A stretch of DNA of 64,000 bases from Cervus elaphus. Its lineage: Eukaryota; Chordata; Mammalia; Artiodactyla; Cervidae. The position numbers and the translations under genes were made by a program. The stretch is taken from positions 83,499,552-83,563,551 of the forward strand of contig NC_057815.1 in assembly GCF_910594005.1 (NCBI RefSeq), in the 5' to 3' direction. Positions 44,036 through 54,948 of the stretch are shown here, one piece after another. Position 1 is the first letter of the stretch. Each line of letters begins with the position of its first letter. The notes below the pieces were generated by a model. The model had not been told where the DNA came from. It searched no databases and saw nothing but the letters and a program-made list of their open reading frames with translations.

Positions 44036-44580
44036 CAATAGTTGCTTTACGATGTTGCACTAGTTTCTACCATACAGGAAAGTGAATCAGTTACACGGAT
44101 ACATATATCCCCTCCTTTCTGGATTTCTGTTCCATTTTTGTTATCACAGAGCAGTGAGTAGAGTTCCCTATGATATACAGTAGGTTCTTATAAGTTATCT
44201 ATTTTATAAAGTGAAAATGAAAGTGTTGTATTTGCTTAGCTGTGTCCAACCTTTGCAACTCCAAGGACTATAGCCTGCCAGACGTCTCTGTTCATGGAAT
44301 TTTCCAAGTGAGAATACTGGAGTAGGTAGCTATTCCCTTCTCCAGGAGAGCTTCCTGACCCAGGGATCAGACCCAAGTCTCCCGCTTTAAAGGCAGATTC
44401 TTTATCATCTGAGCCACCAGGGAAACCTGTCTACTTTATACATAGTATCATTAATGTTTCTATGTAAATCTCAATCTACCAATTTATCCCACCCACTCAC
44501 CCTCTTTTCCCCTTGATTTCCATGCATTTTTTTCCCCTCTGTTCATCTGTGTCTTCCTTTCTGCTTTGTAAATGAGATCA
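44036..44580 (-). mobile_element. L1 3' UTR, minus, with nested SINE
   Basis: Reversed L1 3' UTR: 'gaaagtgaatcagttacacggatacatatatccc', 'cacagagcagtgagtagagttccc', then past the SINE 'aatctcaatctaccaatttatcccacccactcaccctc' and 'gttcatctgtgtcttcctttctgc'. Confidence 0.85.
44198..44440 (-). mobile_element. Bov-tA SINE nested in L1
   Basis: TCTATTTTATA (44198-44208) and TCTACTTTATA (44430-44440) flank a full-length minus SINE ('tgtatttgcttagctgtgtccaac' to 'gagccaccagggaaacc'). Confidence 0.95.
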
Positions 44581-45010
44581 TCTATACCAGTTGCTTTTTC
44601 AGGGATTTAGTGAGGAAAATGCAAGTCAGAAAAAAGTGGAGCAGCATATGTAAAGTATTAATAAAAGGAAAACTAACAAACACTGTCAAGCTAGAATTCT
44701 ATAGCCAGCAAAATTGTTTTTCCAAAGTCAAGGCAAAGTAACATCATTTTCGGAAATACAGAATCTGAGAGTGTTGATCACCATCAGACAGGCACCACAA
44801 GAAAAGTTACAGGACGTATTTCAGGCAGAATGAAGATGGTACCAGATGGAAACCTGGATCTACACAATGGAATGGAGTGTACAGAAAATGGGGGAAATGT
44901 GGGGAAATTTAAAAGTTAATTGGCTATCAAATCACTGTAATATCTCTAATTTATGCACCAAAATAAATTACAATATTAAAATACATAGAATAAGATTTCA
45001 ACCATAATCT

Positions 45011-46271
45011 AATCATCTTTTATGTTTTGCTGATTTCATCTCTATGAAGATATGTATATTAAAAATTTGAAGTTAGGAGTCTGAAATCCCAATTCTATTT
45101 CCAATTGTGTAAGCTTAGAGCAGGTGCTATCTCATTCTGTGCCCCCATTTCTCATGTGTAAAAGAGAGGCATGAGCCTTTATTAAGTCTGTGGATCTTTT
45201 ACTTCATAGTATAACTTGCTTAATGTCTGTTGACAAACTCCTGCTCACATGGTTTCTTAGAGAAAACTGAAGGCAAGTTTGGGTGTCTCAGAGGAGATTT
45301 TTAAGTAAGGTGATGTATTAATTCATCAAAAAGGATGAGGGTTAAACTTTTTCTTTTTACAATAGTATGTTAAGAGATGAAGCAAATGTCATGGGTGGTG
45401 ACTCAAGCTGATGACTGTCAGATATTCACAATGCAGAACAAAAATGTCAATCTTGACATGGTGAGAACAATTAATTTCATTGTCATTGTGATTTTTCAAA
45501 TATTTATTCTATTTAAAGTATCTGAGTGGGTTGTATGAGGTATAGACATAGCTCCATTTTGCTTTTTATATCTGGCTTTGCAGGCCGATACATGCTATCA
45601 GTAATATTTTAAATCAGTCTCAGTAGGAACTTACCTTACATACACTCTCATACACACACTATGAAGTTCAGTTCAGTTCAACAAAACTTATTGAATACTA
45701 ATTGAGGAATTCAACATAGCTTATCAGAATTTTATGAGACCAGGATTCGAATCTCAATATAACCAACTAGCTTCAATACCTAGAAAAAAAAATCTTATTT
45801 AACTTTGTGAAAAACGTTTGTCTTCTATGATACATGAAGATTTAATTAGATTATTCTAATTAGATTCCTGAATTAGATTATTCAGGTCGTTTATGGTTAT
45901 AAACACTGCATACTCCATGTGTCCATGTACTCACAAATGTACCAGAAACTGAGAAGAAATCAAACTAGTATAAAATATGTTACCTAGTCTTGAGAAAATT
46001 ATGATTTAATCGAGTAATAAATGGTACACCTATTTAACTCAGAATTAAATACCAGAATGTTTATTATGTTCTAGGTTTGGTACAGTTCAAAATGATTAGA
46101 ATAGGCTTACATTTTTAGAGAGATATTGTCAGTCAGGATTTTTGAAACAGCCTTGTAAAGAAGTTGAGATTTAGGATGAAATTTGTAGAATGAATGATAT
46201 TAAACTAAGAGTATTGTGAAAATATGCATCAGGAAAATGGTAAGTTTACAGAGAAAAACTTTTAAAAGATA
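45011..46271. other. Mostly unassigned; one MIR
   Basis: A plus-strand MIR lies at about 45070-45215 ('tctgaaatcccaattctatttcc', 'catttctcatgtgtaaaagagagg'). The tail word TTCAGTTCAGTTCA at 45668 lacks any BovB body. No gene is recognised. Confidence 0.45.
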
Positions 46272-46359
46272 TTTTACCCATATTATATATATGTATATAC
46301 ACACACATATATATACACACATATGTGTATATAAACATATATATATAATATGGGTAAAA
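46272..46359. repeat. AT-rich inverted repeat (hairpin/cruciform potential)
   Basis: The left arm TTTTACCCATATTATATATATGT (46272-46294, first 20 bases shown in part) is complementary to 46335-46359 apart from one extra TA. The 40-base loop is (TA)/(CA)-rich and itself partly self-complementary. Confidence 0.85.
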
Positions 46360-47599
46360 GATATATGTATATAAAGTTTACGATAGATAGGAGTTACTTA
46401 AAATTATTACACGGGGGCAGATATGTACATATAAATACATCCACACATATTTCTCAACTAAGCCAATCAACTATGAGAAAGAAAGGGACGACAGATGAAA
46501 TGGGACGATCTGGTAGATATAGCACCCAGATGTTTTCAAGTTCAAACACTGCAACTAACTATGTACATCTCTGATCTTTGTCAAGTCTCTTTAAATTTCT
46601 CAGCATTATTAGTTCTGCAATATAAAGATGGGCATTAGGTGGACTAGATAAGTTCTGACATCACTGCTACCTCTATCCTTACATAGTGAAAATTTAAACT
46701 GAGTTACTACCCACTGGGATCACTGCATTATATCTATTTTTGAGGTACAGAGCTACATAGGTCCTTCCATGTGATTCTTATCTGGTTTGGGAACCAAGAC
46801 ATAGAAATAAAGTTGAAACGACAGATGTTCATTTAACACCTTATGTCTTTATTACACACTTCATCTCCATTTAGGCAGCAACCATATCTGCTTTGTTTTA
46901 TAATGTATTTCTAGTACTTAGCACAGAACCAAGCACATTGTAGACATTAACTTCTTCCTTAAGTCATGAATTAATAAATTTATGAGAAAAACACAAGTTA
47001 ACTAGTCCTGCATTTAGAACTTAAGCAGTTGTTCATGCCTACTGATATAGAGTGACATGGGTTCACAGCAGCTCACACATACTCCTTTTTCCATCTTGTC
47101 TGCTTCATTTGCTGGAAACAACTGCAACTGTTAATCCATATTCAGTTCATAATAGAAGGATCTATTACTAAATCACATTGTGTGCGACACACTGATGTAA
47201 TATTTCTTGAAAAGATTGCTATCATCATTTCCGTCTTGCTACATTGAAATGTACTGGGGCCATGCTGACAATCAGGATAAGAACTAAGAGAAGAAAAGTA
47301 AAGTGGCATTAGCTAGAAGGGGCCACAAGAAAGTAGCATAAAAGACACAAAATTGTATTTAAAATTCTTCAGGTATCTTTCAAGACATAGAGTCCTTTTT
47401 CTTTTTTGAGCAGGTAGATATCCACATATATTGACTCCTCACCAGCTTTAACCCTTTGGTAACATGTCATATTATCAGGGTGCCCTTCTTTCCCATTCCT
47501 ATTTAAAATTGTAGTCACCCTTCCTCCCACTTCTCTGATTTCCTTTCCTCCATAGCTATTATTTTCTAGAATATTATGTGAGCTACAAAAGTATTTGGT
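46360..47599. other. Mostly unassigned; MIR and L2 traces
   Basis: Plus-strand MIR-like 46550-46670 ('gtcaagtctctttaaatttctcagc...gcaatataaagatgggc'); plus-strand L2-end-like 46850-46960 ('gcaaccatatctgctttg...cttagcacagaaccaagcac'). The minus frame 47369-47713 (114 codons) has no motif. Confidence 0.4.
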
Positions 47600-47703
47600 T
47601 ATTGTGTGGCTTCTCCTACTGAATTGTAATATTTCTAAGGGCATAATTCTGTCTGAGTTTACATCTGTATCCCTGGTCTGTAGTATAGTGTCTTCTACAC
47701 AGA
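47600..47703 (+). mobile_element. L2 LINE 3' terminus
   Basis: 'gaattgtaatatttctaagggcataattctgtctgag' and 'tgtatccctggtctgtagtatagtgtcttctac' match the L2 3' end order. Confidence 0.5.
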
Positions 47704-48735
47704 AGAATCCCAATTCGGTTCAGTTGCTCAGTCGTGTCTGACTCTTTGCGACCCCGTGGACTGTAGCATGCCAGGCTTCCCTGTCCATCACCAACTCCCA
47801 GAGCTTACTCAAACTCATCTCCATTGAGTTGGTGATACCATCCAACCATCTCATCCTATGTCGTCTCCTTCTCCTCCCACCTTCAATCTTTCCCAGTATC
47901 AGGGTCTTTTCCAGTGAGTCAGTTCTTCACATCAGATGGTCAAAGTATTGGAGCTTCAGCTTCAGCATCAGTCCTTCCAATGAATATTCAGGACCGATTT
48001 CCTTTAGGATAGACTGGTTGGAGCTCCTTGCAGTCCAAGGGACCCTCAAGAATCTTCTCCAATACCACAGTTCAAAAGCATCACTTCTTCAGTGCTCAGC
48101 TTTCTTTATAGTCCAACTTTCACATCCATACATGACTACTGGAAAAACTATAGCTTTGACTAGATGGACCTTTATTGACAAAGTAATGTCTCTGTTGTTT
48201 AATATGCTGTCTAGGTTGGTCATAGCTTTTCTTCCAAGGAGCAAGCATCTTTCAATTTCATGGCTGCTGTCACCATCTGCAGTGATTTTGAACTCCAAGA
48301 AAATAAAGTCTGACACTGTTTCCACTGTTTTCCCATCTATTTGCCATGAAGTGATGGGACCGGATGCCATGATCTTAGTTTTCTGAATGTTGAGCTTTAA
48401 GCCAACTTTTTTACTCTCCTCTTTCACTTTCATCAAGAGGCTCTTTAGTTCCTCTTCACTTTCTGCCATAAGGGTGGTGTCATCTGCATATCTGAGGTTA
48501 TTGATATTTCTCCTGGCAATCTTGATTCTGGCTTATGCTTCATCCAGCCCAGCATTTTGCACGATGTATTCTACAGGTAAGTTAAATAAACAGGGTGACA
48601 ATATACAGCCTTGATGTACTCCTTTCCCAAGTTGGAACCAGTCTATTGTTCCATGTCCAGTTCTAACTGTTGCTTCTTGACCTGTATACAGATTTCTCAG
48701 GAGGCAGGTAAGGTGGTCTGGTGGTAGAATCCCAA
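47704..48735 (-). mobile_element. BovB, minus, exact 10-base target-site duplication
   Basis: AGAATCCCAA is repeated at 47704-47713 and 48726-48735. The element runs from the reversed tail ('ggttcagttgctcagtcgtg') to 'ggaggcaggtaaggtggtctgg' in the RT domain, ~1.0 kb, 5' truncated. Confidence 0.95.
48089..48469 (-). pseudogene. BovB RT C-terminal fragment
   Basis: A 126-codon frame with AESEEELKSLLMKVKEESKK, LNIQKTKIMASGPITSWQID, KITADGDSSHEIERCLLLGR and VVMYGCESWTIKKAEH. The YADD codons just upstream (near 48478-48489 on the minus strand) are intact in sequence. The frame stops (TGA) before the normal C-terminus. Confidence 0.9.
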
Positions 48736-48904
48736 CAAACATTAAAAATTTCAAATATTCATTGAACTTCAGCTTTCACCTCTGCATACCACTCATCAAT
48801 CATGTTTTTATTCATGACTCTTGGCTATTATGTTCTTATTTATGATTCTTGACTGCAGTCACTCTTGATTGGCTTATTAATGCTGGTATCATGTCAAAGA
48901 AGAT
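48736..48904. other. Spacer between head-to-head BovB copies
   Basis: 169 bases of unique AT-rich DNA containing near-repeats of 'attcatgactcttggctattatgttcttatttatgattcttgac'. Confidence 0.6.
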
Positions 48905-50506
48905 GATACTAATAGAGGTGGCAAGAAGCAGAAGATATTAAGAAGAGGTAGCAAGAATACAAGGAAGAACTATACAAAAAAGATCTTAATGACCCAGATA
49001 ACCACAATGGTGTGATCACTAACCTAGAGCCAGACATCCTGGAGTGTGAAGTCAAGTGGCCTTAGGAAGCATTACCATGAACAAAGTTAGCAGAGGTGAT
49101 GGAATTCCAGCTAAGCTATTTCAAATCCTAAAAGATGATGCTGTTAAAGTGGTACACTCAATATGCCTGCAAATTTGGAAAAATTGGCGGTAGCCGCAGG
49201 ACTTCAAAAGGTCTGTTTTCATCCCAATCCCAAAGAAGGGAAATGCCTGAGAATGTTTAAACTACTGCAAAATTGCACTCATTTCACATGCTAGCAAGGT
49301 AATGCTCAAAATCCTTCAAGCCAGGCTTCAACAATACATGAACCAGAACTTCCAGACGTACAAACTGGATTTAGAAAAGGCAGAGGGACCAGAGATCAAA
49401 TTGCCACCATCCAAATTGCAGAAAAAAACATACTTCTGCTTCATTGACTACACTGCATGGATCACAACAAACTGTGGAAAAATCTTAAAGGGATGGGACT
49501 ACCAAACCCCCTTACCGGCTTCCTGAGAAGCCTGTATGCAGGTCAAAAAGCAACAGTTAGAACCAGACATGCAACAATAGACTGGGTTTAAATTGGGAAA
49601 GGAGTTTGTCAAGGCTGTATATTGTCACTCTACTTATTTAACATATATGTAGAGTACATCATGAGAAATGACAAACCGGATGAAACACAAGGTTGATTCA
49701 AGATTGCAGGGAGAAATATTAATAACCTCAGAATTGCAGATGACACTACGCTATGGCAGAAAGTGAAGAGGAACTAAAACTTCTTCATGAAGGTGAAAGA
49801 GAGTGAAAACGCTGACTTAAAACTCAACATTCAAAAAACTAAGATCATGGCATCCAGTCCCATCACTTTATGCAGATAAATGAGCAAGCAATGAAAACAG
49901 TGTCAAAATTTATCTTCTTGGGCTCTGAAATTACTGCGGATGGTGACTGCAGGCCTGATATTAAAAGACACTTGTCCATTGGAAGGAAAGCTATGACAAA
50001 CCCAGAGAGTGTTTTGTAAAGCAGAGACATCACTTTGCCAACAAAAGTCCTTGCTGTCAAAACTATGGTTTTTCTAGTAGTCATGTACGGATGTGAGAGC
50101 TGGACCATAAAGAAGGCTGAGCACCAAAGAATGGATGCTTCTGAACTTTGGTGCTGGTGAAGACTCTTGAGCATCCCTTGGACAGAAAGGAGATCAAATC
50201 AGTCAATCCTAAAGGGTGTCAACCTTGAATATTCATTGGAAGGACTGATGCTGAAGCTGAAGCTGCAATACTTTGGCCACTTGATGTGAAGAGCCGATTC
50301 ATTAGAAAAGACCCTGATGCTGGGAAAGATTGAGGACAGGAGGAGAAGGGGGTAACAGAGGATGAGATGTTTGAATGGCATCATCGACTCAATGGACATG
50401 AGTTTGAGCAAATTCCAGGTGATAGCGAAGGACAGGGAAGCCTGGCATGCTGCACTCCATGGGGTTGCAAAGTGTTGGACACAACTAAGCGACTGAACGA
50501 CAACAA
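48905..50506 (+). mobile_element. BovB, plus, 1.6 kb, strongly decayed
   Basis: It starts at 'agaagatattaagaagaggtagcaagaatac' and ends 'aagcgactgaacgacaacaac', covering RT and the 3' region. There are many small deletions. The C-motif reads 'agaattgcagatgac' (tyrosine codon lost). No frame exceeds 75 codons on the sense strand. Confidence 0.95.
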
Positions 50507-51184
50507 CCATCCTGAAGGTTGCCCATATGTTTCTATTAATTTATAGGGTGGGAAAAATAGATATTTTAAAAATCAACACACATAAATAAATAGTTGTAAA
50601 CTGCACTAAAGTGCCACAAAAAATTACAGATTATGATAAATAATAGTTGGGATGCAACTTACATCAGGAAGATCAGAGATCTTTTGGAAGTAATAGCTTC
50701 TGGGTGCAGTCTCTAAAAGTAAGATGACTTTCATACAGAAAGGTCATCTTACTTCTTTTAATTCTAGTCAGTGACTCCTTAATGTTCAGACTGGGGCAAG
50801 TGAGGTCTCTGTGCAAGCCTGAATCATTTTTTTCTTATATCACTATGAAATTTCCCCTCAATGTACTTCATACAGGGACACGTTTACATTTATTTGTGTG
50901 CTTATTCAATTAATTCCTGTATTCTCACTAGCTTGAAAGCTTTATAAGAGAATGATATCAGTTCCTGGAATCTCCAAATTCCTGATTTCAGCTTCCCTTG
51001 AAATATGGTTTCTTATTTGCACTTGGGTTTCAGAATATAACTGTGCATTCCCATAATAAAATTTATATAATTATTTCATAAGCAAACCCAAGTGAGTTTC
51101 TGTTCTGTGCAAAAAAGAGCTTTGCAAGATATGGTGTTTTGTTCTACAAAGATAAGTGTGCCTTTAGGAGTGCTAATGTGAACG
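50507..51184. other. Unassigned; short perfect-stem hairpin
   Basis: No named repeat. A 15-base inverted repeat (AAGTAAGATGACTTT, 50717-50731, against 50739-50754) with an 8-base loop is the only structure. Confidence 0.5.
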
Positions 51185-51425
51185 ACACAGCTGTCTCACA
51201 GGCTCTGCATATAGACTAACCAGGTTTCCAATCTGTGTTCTACCATTGAATGGGTATACACCTTGGGCCAGTCTTTAAATCACTCTGAGCTACAGTTTCC
51301 TAATCTGCAATAGGGTGATAATAATGCCTATCTCAAGGGATGTTGTAAGATTAATTAGATATTGTAAATAAAGTACCTCCACTGTCTTGCAAATAGATGA
51401 GGCTCATAAAATGATTAATGCGATA
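51185..51425 (+). mobile_element. MIR SINE, near full length
   Basis: 'gctctgcatatagactaaccaggtttccaatctgtgttctaccattg', 'ccttgggccagtctttaaatcactctgagctacagtttcctaatctgcaatagggtgataataatgcc' and 'gttgtaagattaattagatattgtaaataaagtacc' cover head, core and 3' region. Confidence 0.85.
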
Positions 51426-52101
51426 ACAAGAGAGTAGTTAATGTATAATAAGAGAAATATACAGAGCTGTTATTTACTACATTCATCCAATAGAAATCTA
51501 TTGATAATTATTACATACAAATTTTGTGCTTAGCTGTAAAGTGGAACAGTCACAACCAGGACATAAGCCTGTCACCAAAGTGAAAACCAGTAGACTCCAC
51601 ATGAGAATGTATGAAGACAAGAGTTGAAATCAACTCTGTCTCCTGTTATGGAATTGCTGGCCCTTCTCTTCAACAGCCAGGGAGCAATGAATTTTAAGGG
51701 CTTCAGCTATATTTTCCCTAATAGATCCTTTATTTTATGATGCCATTTTATTCTGTAATATCTAAGCAGCTAGCAGAATGATTAAGAGGAAGAAAATACC
51801 AAAATGTCATTTCAAAAATTTAAATTTAAAACAAGATGTACATATCAAATAGAAAAAGTAGCAGACTTGCCAAATGTTTTTTAGACACTCCATAGTGATC
51901 AAGTTATTTCCACTGTTTATTGGAGAGAGAACATGAAGAAATTATTTTAAAACAAAATGGCACTTCATAGGTTCCCAAAAGAAGACCTGCATTAGCAAGA
52001 AGTTAAGAGAAGAGGTTACCTTTAGAATTCATAAATCTGGAATAGATAAATAAGATGTAATATATAGTATCTATATTTGCAATATGTATGCATATATATA
52101 T
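51426..52101. other. Unassigned sequence
   Basis: No repeat or gene recognised. Confidence 0.45.
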
Positions 52102-52222
52102 TTGTTGTTGTTGTTGTCCAGTTGCTAAATTATGTACAACTCTTTGTGACCCCCATGGACTGCAGCATGCCAAGGCTTCCCCGTCCTTCACTATCTACCA
52201 GAGTTTGTTCAAGTTCATTCTA
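52102..52222 (-). mobile_element. BovB 3' terminal fragment, minus
   Basis: A (TTG)n tail followed by 'ccagttgctaaattatgtacaactctttgtgac' and 'gcatgccaaggcttccccgtccttcactatctaccagagtttg', ~100 bases of BovB 3' end. Confidence 0.9.
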
Positions 52223-52650
52223 CTACATACAGTGGAATACTACACTCAGCCATAAAAAAGAATGAAATAATGCCATTTTCAGCAACATGAATGGACCTAG
52301 AGATGATCATACTAAGGAAGTCATACATAGATAAATATCATATGATATGCTTATATGTGGAGTCAAAAATGATACAAATAAACTTATATACAAAACAGAA
52401 ATAGACTCAGACATAGGAAACAAATTTATGGATACCAAAGAGGAAGGGAAGGGGAGAGAGACATTTGGAATTTGAGATTAACAGATACTGATTACTACAT
52501 ATCAAAGAGATAGCCAACAAGGCTCTACTGTATAGCATAGGGAACTACATTCCATATCTATAATGGAAAAGAGTCTGAATCACTTTGCTGTTCCCTTGAA
52601 ACTTTGTAAATCAACTATACTTCAATTAAAAGGAAAACATTAAAAAAAAA
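52223..52650 (+). mobile_element. Old L1 3' end
   Basis: 'ggaatactacactcagccataaaaaagaatgaaataatgcc', 'aacatgaatggacctagagatgatcatactaag', 'atgtggagtcaaaaatgatac', 'ctgtatagcatagggaactac' and 'gtaaatcaactatacttcaatt' follow L1 order. Confidence 0.9.
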
Positions 52651-52681
52651 ACCAACCAACCAAACAATAATGGAAATAATT

Positions 52682-52874
52682 CTTTTTTTTTTTTAAATTT
52701 TTATTTATTTATTTTTTTGTCATACATTGATATGAATCAGCCATAGATTTACACGTATTCCCCATCCCAATCCCCCCTCCCACCTCCCTCTCCACCCGAT
52801 TCCTCTGGGTCTTCCCAGTGCACCAGGCCCGAGCATTTGTCTCATGCATCCCACCTGGGCTGGTGGTCTGTTAT
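52682..52874 (-). mobile_element. Young L1 3' UTR, minus
   Basis: Poly(T) and ATTTATT spacer, then GTCATACATTGATATGAATC, 'ccccatcccaatcccccctcccacctccctctccacccg', 'gtgcaccaggcccgagcatttgtctcatgcatcccacctgggctgg'. It retains the G-rich 3' UTR block that the twin-primed copy at 26811-27800 has lost. Confidence 0.95.
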
Positions 52875-54306
52875 ATCTGAATAAGGATGCAGGGATTTTA
52901 TTGGCCTTTTGAGATAACTCTAGGCCAAAGGCACCCACAACACAATTCACCTGTAGATATAATGTCCCCACCTGGCCAGGAGGTTTCACCAACGTGGGTC
53001 AGATGATTGGACTTCACAGACAGCATGCAAAATGCCAACCTGATGCTTAGGGTGGACGCTTATATACCATCCGAAACACCTAAAATACTCACTGAAACCA
53101 CTGCTGCAGATAGTATACACAGTTCTTTATCTCATCATCGGGGCTGTTGACTAGGAAATATACTTTGAGAAAGTTTTATAGATAAACTGATCTTCAGAAG
53201 TTATTTTAGCAAAAGGGGTAAAAGAAAGTAGAAAACAACATAACAGCAACAAGAGTGCCTTTACTGAATAAGTATTATAAATGTTAACCAAAAAAAAAAA
53301 AAATGCACTAAAAATATCAAGGCTGAAGAAGGTCCTCACAGCAAACCTGTTAAGACTGAGGGTCATCAAGCTGTGATTCAAAAAACTCAAGAACACAGAA
53401 TCAAGCAACATATTGAGAGGGCTTCTGCTTGCCCACATTCTGGATCAAGAGGTAAAACAAAGCTGGCAAATGTTTTAGCAAAATCATCCTAGCATGGGGT
53501 TTAAAAGCGAGAAAGAAATAAATACTACTCATCAACAGTTTATTTTCCAAGAGATGGGAAATTGTTTTCAAAATGAAAATCTCCTAAAAATCTGAAAATG
53601 AAAACTTCAGCATAAAAAGTTGTTTCATTGTTTCAATTCATTGCAGAATTTCTAGATGTTTATTGGCTCACCTTTTAAAATTAATCCCTTGTAAGCTGAT
53701 TTTAGCAAATTCTTTGCAAAGTTTTAATGTGGGATGAGTCATATTTAATTGCCACTGTATATTGGCTTTTTGAAAAATCCTGTCTAAATACAACCTTCAG
53801 ATATAGAAACACTAATTTTTGCATAAGAAGTGTTGCTTGCTAGATCACAAAAACATGAATGAAAAAAATGTAGAAAATATTCACATTATGTGCACTCTTC
53901 CTACAAAAACTGAGGCATAAGATTATTACTTTCCATACTTCTCGCTTTCTAGTTTAAAAGATCCATAGACAGTTGCATCTGAACTTGTTAATTTGTTTTT
54001 TTTTTTTTAGTTTTTCAACTGCAAGGAATTCTCCAATATTATAAACTGCAGTTTACAGTGTTCAAGCTTGTCCAACTGGGGTAATAAATGTTTTGGCTAC
54101 ACCTGCTCTGCAAAGTTGAAGAGATGGCTTTTGCAATTAGGAAGGTCTTAACACTACGTTTCTTACACCTCTGACAATACTGTTGGCTGGGAAATTATTT
54201 CCTTCCGAGCCAGATGTAAGGACTTTGCAGCTTTAGCTCAAATAACTATATATTGTTTTAATGATCAATTATTTATTACAAACTCCCGATTTCTGAATTC
54301 CTCATG
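52875..54306. other. Unassigned sequence
   Basis: About 1.4 kb with no named repeat. 52875-53060 is GC-richer (contained in the minus frame 52720-52992, no motif). 53540-53800 is a clean AT-rich block with AATTA/TAATCC words. Short A and T runs at 53288-53302 and 53996-54010. Confidence 0.4.
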
Positions 54307-54350
54307 TTAGTTGCTCAGTCATGTCTGACTCTTTGAGACCCCATGGACTT
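54307..54350 (-). mobile_element. BovA/BovB 3' tip fragment
   Basis: 'gttagttgctcagtcatgtctgactctttgagaccccatggac' only; too short to choose between SINE and LINE. Confidence 0.75.
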
Positions 54351-54664
54351 TGTGCTTGATGCCGTATGCCTGGATATAATTATTGGATTATCTTCCTGAG
54401 AGAGAGAGCAAGAGAGTAACATGTTGCTAAAAGAAGGGACAGTAAGCTTAATGTTTGGTGACCAGAAAAGCAGACAAATTTTCATTAAACCTTTTTGCCA
54501 AGTACTTCTGACCTTCCAATTGCATGATGGAGTTGAATATTTGGCTCCTGAGTGACTGAATAGAGACATTTAAACAATTCTATCAGACATTTCCTGCAGA
54601 CCCCAAATGGGATGACTTTAAGCCAGAGGATCTGGAAATTTTTTATTACAGTAGATTGAATGTG

Positions 54665-54730
54665 ATTTTGCCATATGCAACAACTTGCATGGACCTAGAG
54701 GGTATTATGTTTAGCAAAATGTCAGAGAAG
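54665..54730 (+). mobile_element. Old L1 fragment
   Basis: 'ttttgccatatgcaacaacttgcatggacctagagggtattatgtttagcaaaatgtcagaga' is the L1 ORF2-3' UTR junction region. Confidence 0.8.
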
Positions 54731-54948
54731 GGGCTTCCAAGGTGGCTCAGTGGTATAACCCGCTTGCCAATGCAGGAGACATACGGGATGCAGCTTCAAC
54801 CCCTGGATCGGGAAGATCCCTTGGAAGAAGCAGTCGCAACCCACTCCAGTATTCTTGCCTCGAGAATCCCATGGACAGAGGAGCCTGGTGGGCTACAGTC
54901 CATGGGGTTGCAAATAATTGGATGCAACTGACAGACTAAGACTTAACT
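54731..54948 (+). mobile_element. Bov-tA SINE, plus
   Basis: Head 'gggcttccaaggtggctcagtgg' with a good A box, B box 'gcttcaacccctgg', body to 'gcaaataattggatgcaac'. Abuts the L1 fragment on its left. Confidence 0.95.

Larger units (their letters stand above)
43241..45010 (+). mobile_element. Old L1 5'/ORF1-ORF2 region, interrupted twice
   Basis: 'cccaaattaaacttcaaaagacagaaaatgaattgcc', 'gggattaaaaacagattagatactgcag' and 'aactatccagaatgaaacc' (left part, to ~43800) and 'aagctagaattctatagccagcaaaattg', 'tggtaccagatggaaacctggatctacacaatggaatgg' (44585-45010) are two parts of one plus-strand L1. A BovB fragment and a minus-strand L1 lie between them. AT microsatellite at 43449-43515; A-run at 43769-43785. 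Confidence 0.65.

Noticed and set aside
45661..45682. TTCAGTTCAGTTCA as a BovB insertion
   Set aside because: No BovB body on either side; only the tail-like word is present, which can be chance.
47829..48386. 185-codon plus-strand open frame
   Set aside because: Antisense of the BovB copy in 47704-48735. The same antisense protein recurs at other BovB copies (22434, 36029, 56859, 63129), so it reflects BovB composition rather than a gene.
52875..53150. Possible ERV or L1 3'-transduction next to the L1 at 52682-52874
   Set aside because: It lies on the 5' side of that minus-strand L1, where transduced sequence is not expected, and no retroviral motif is visible.
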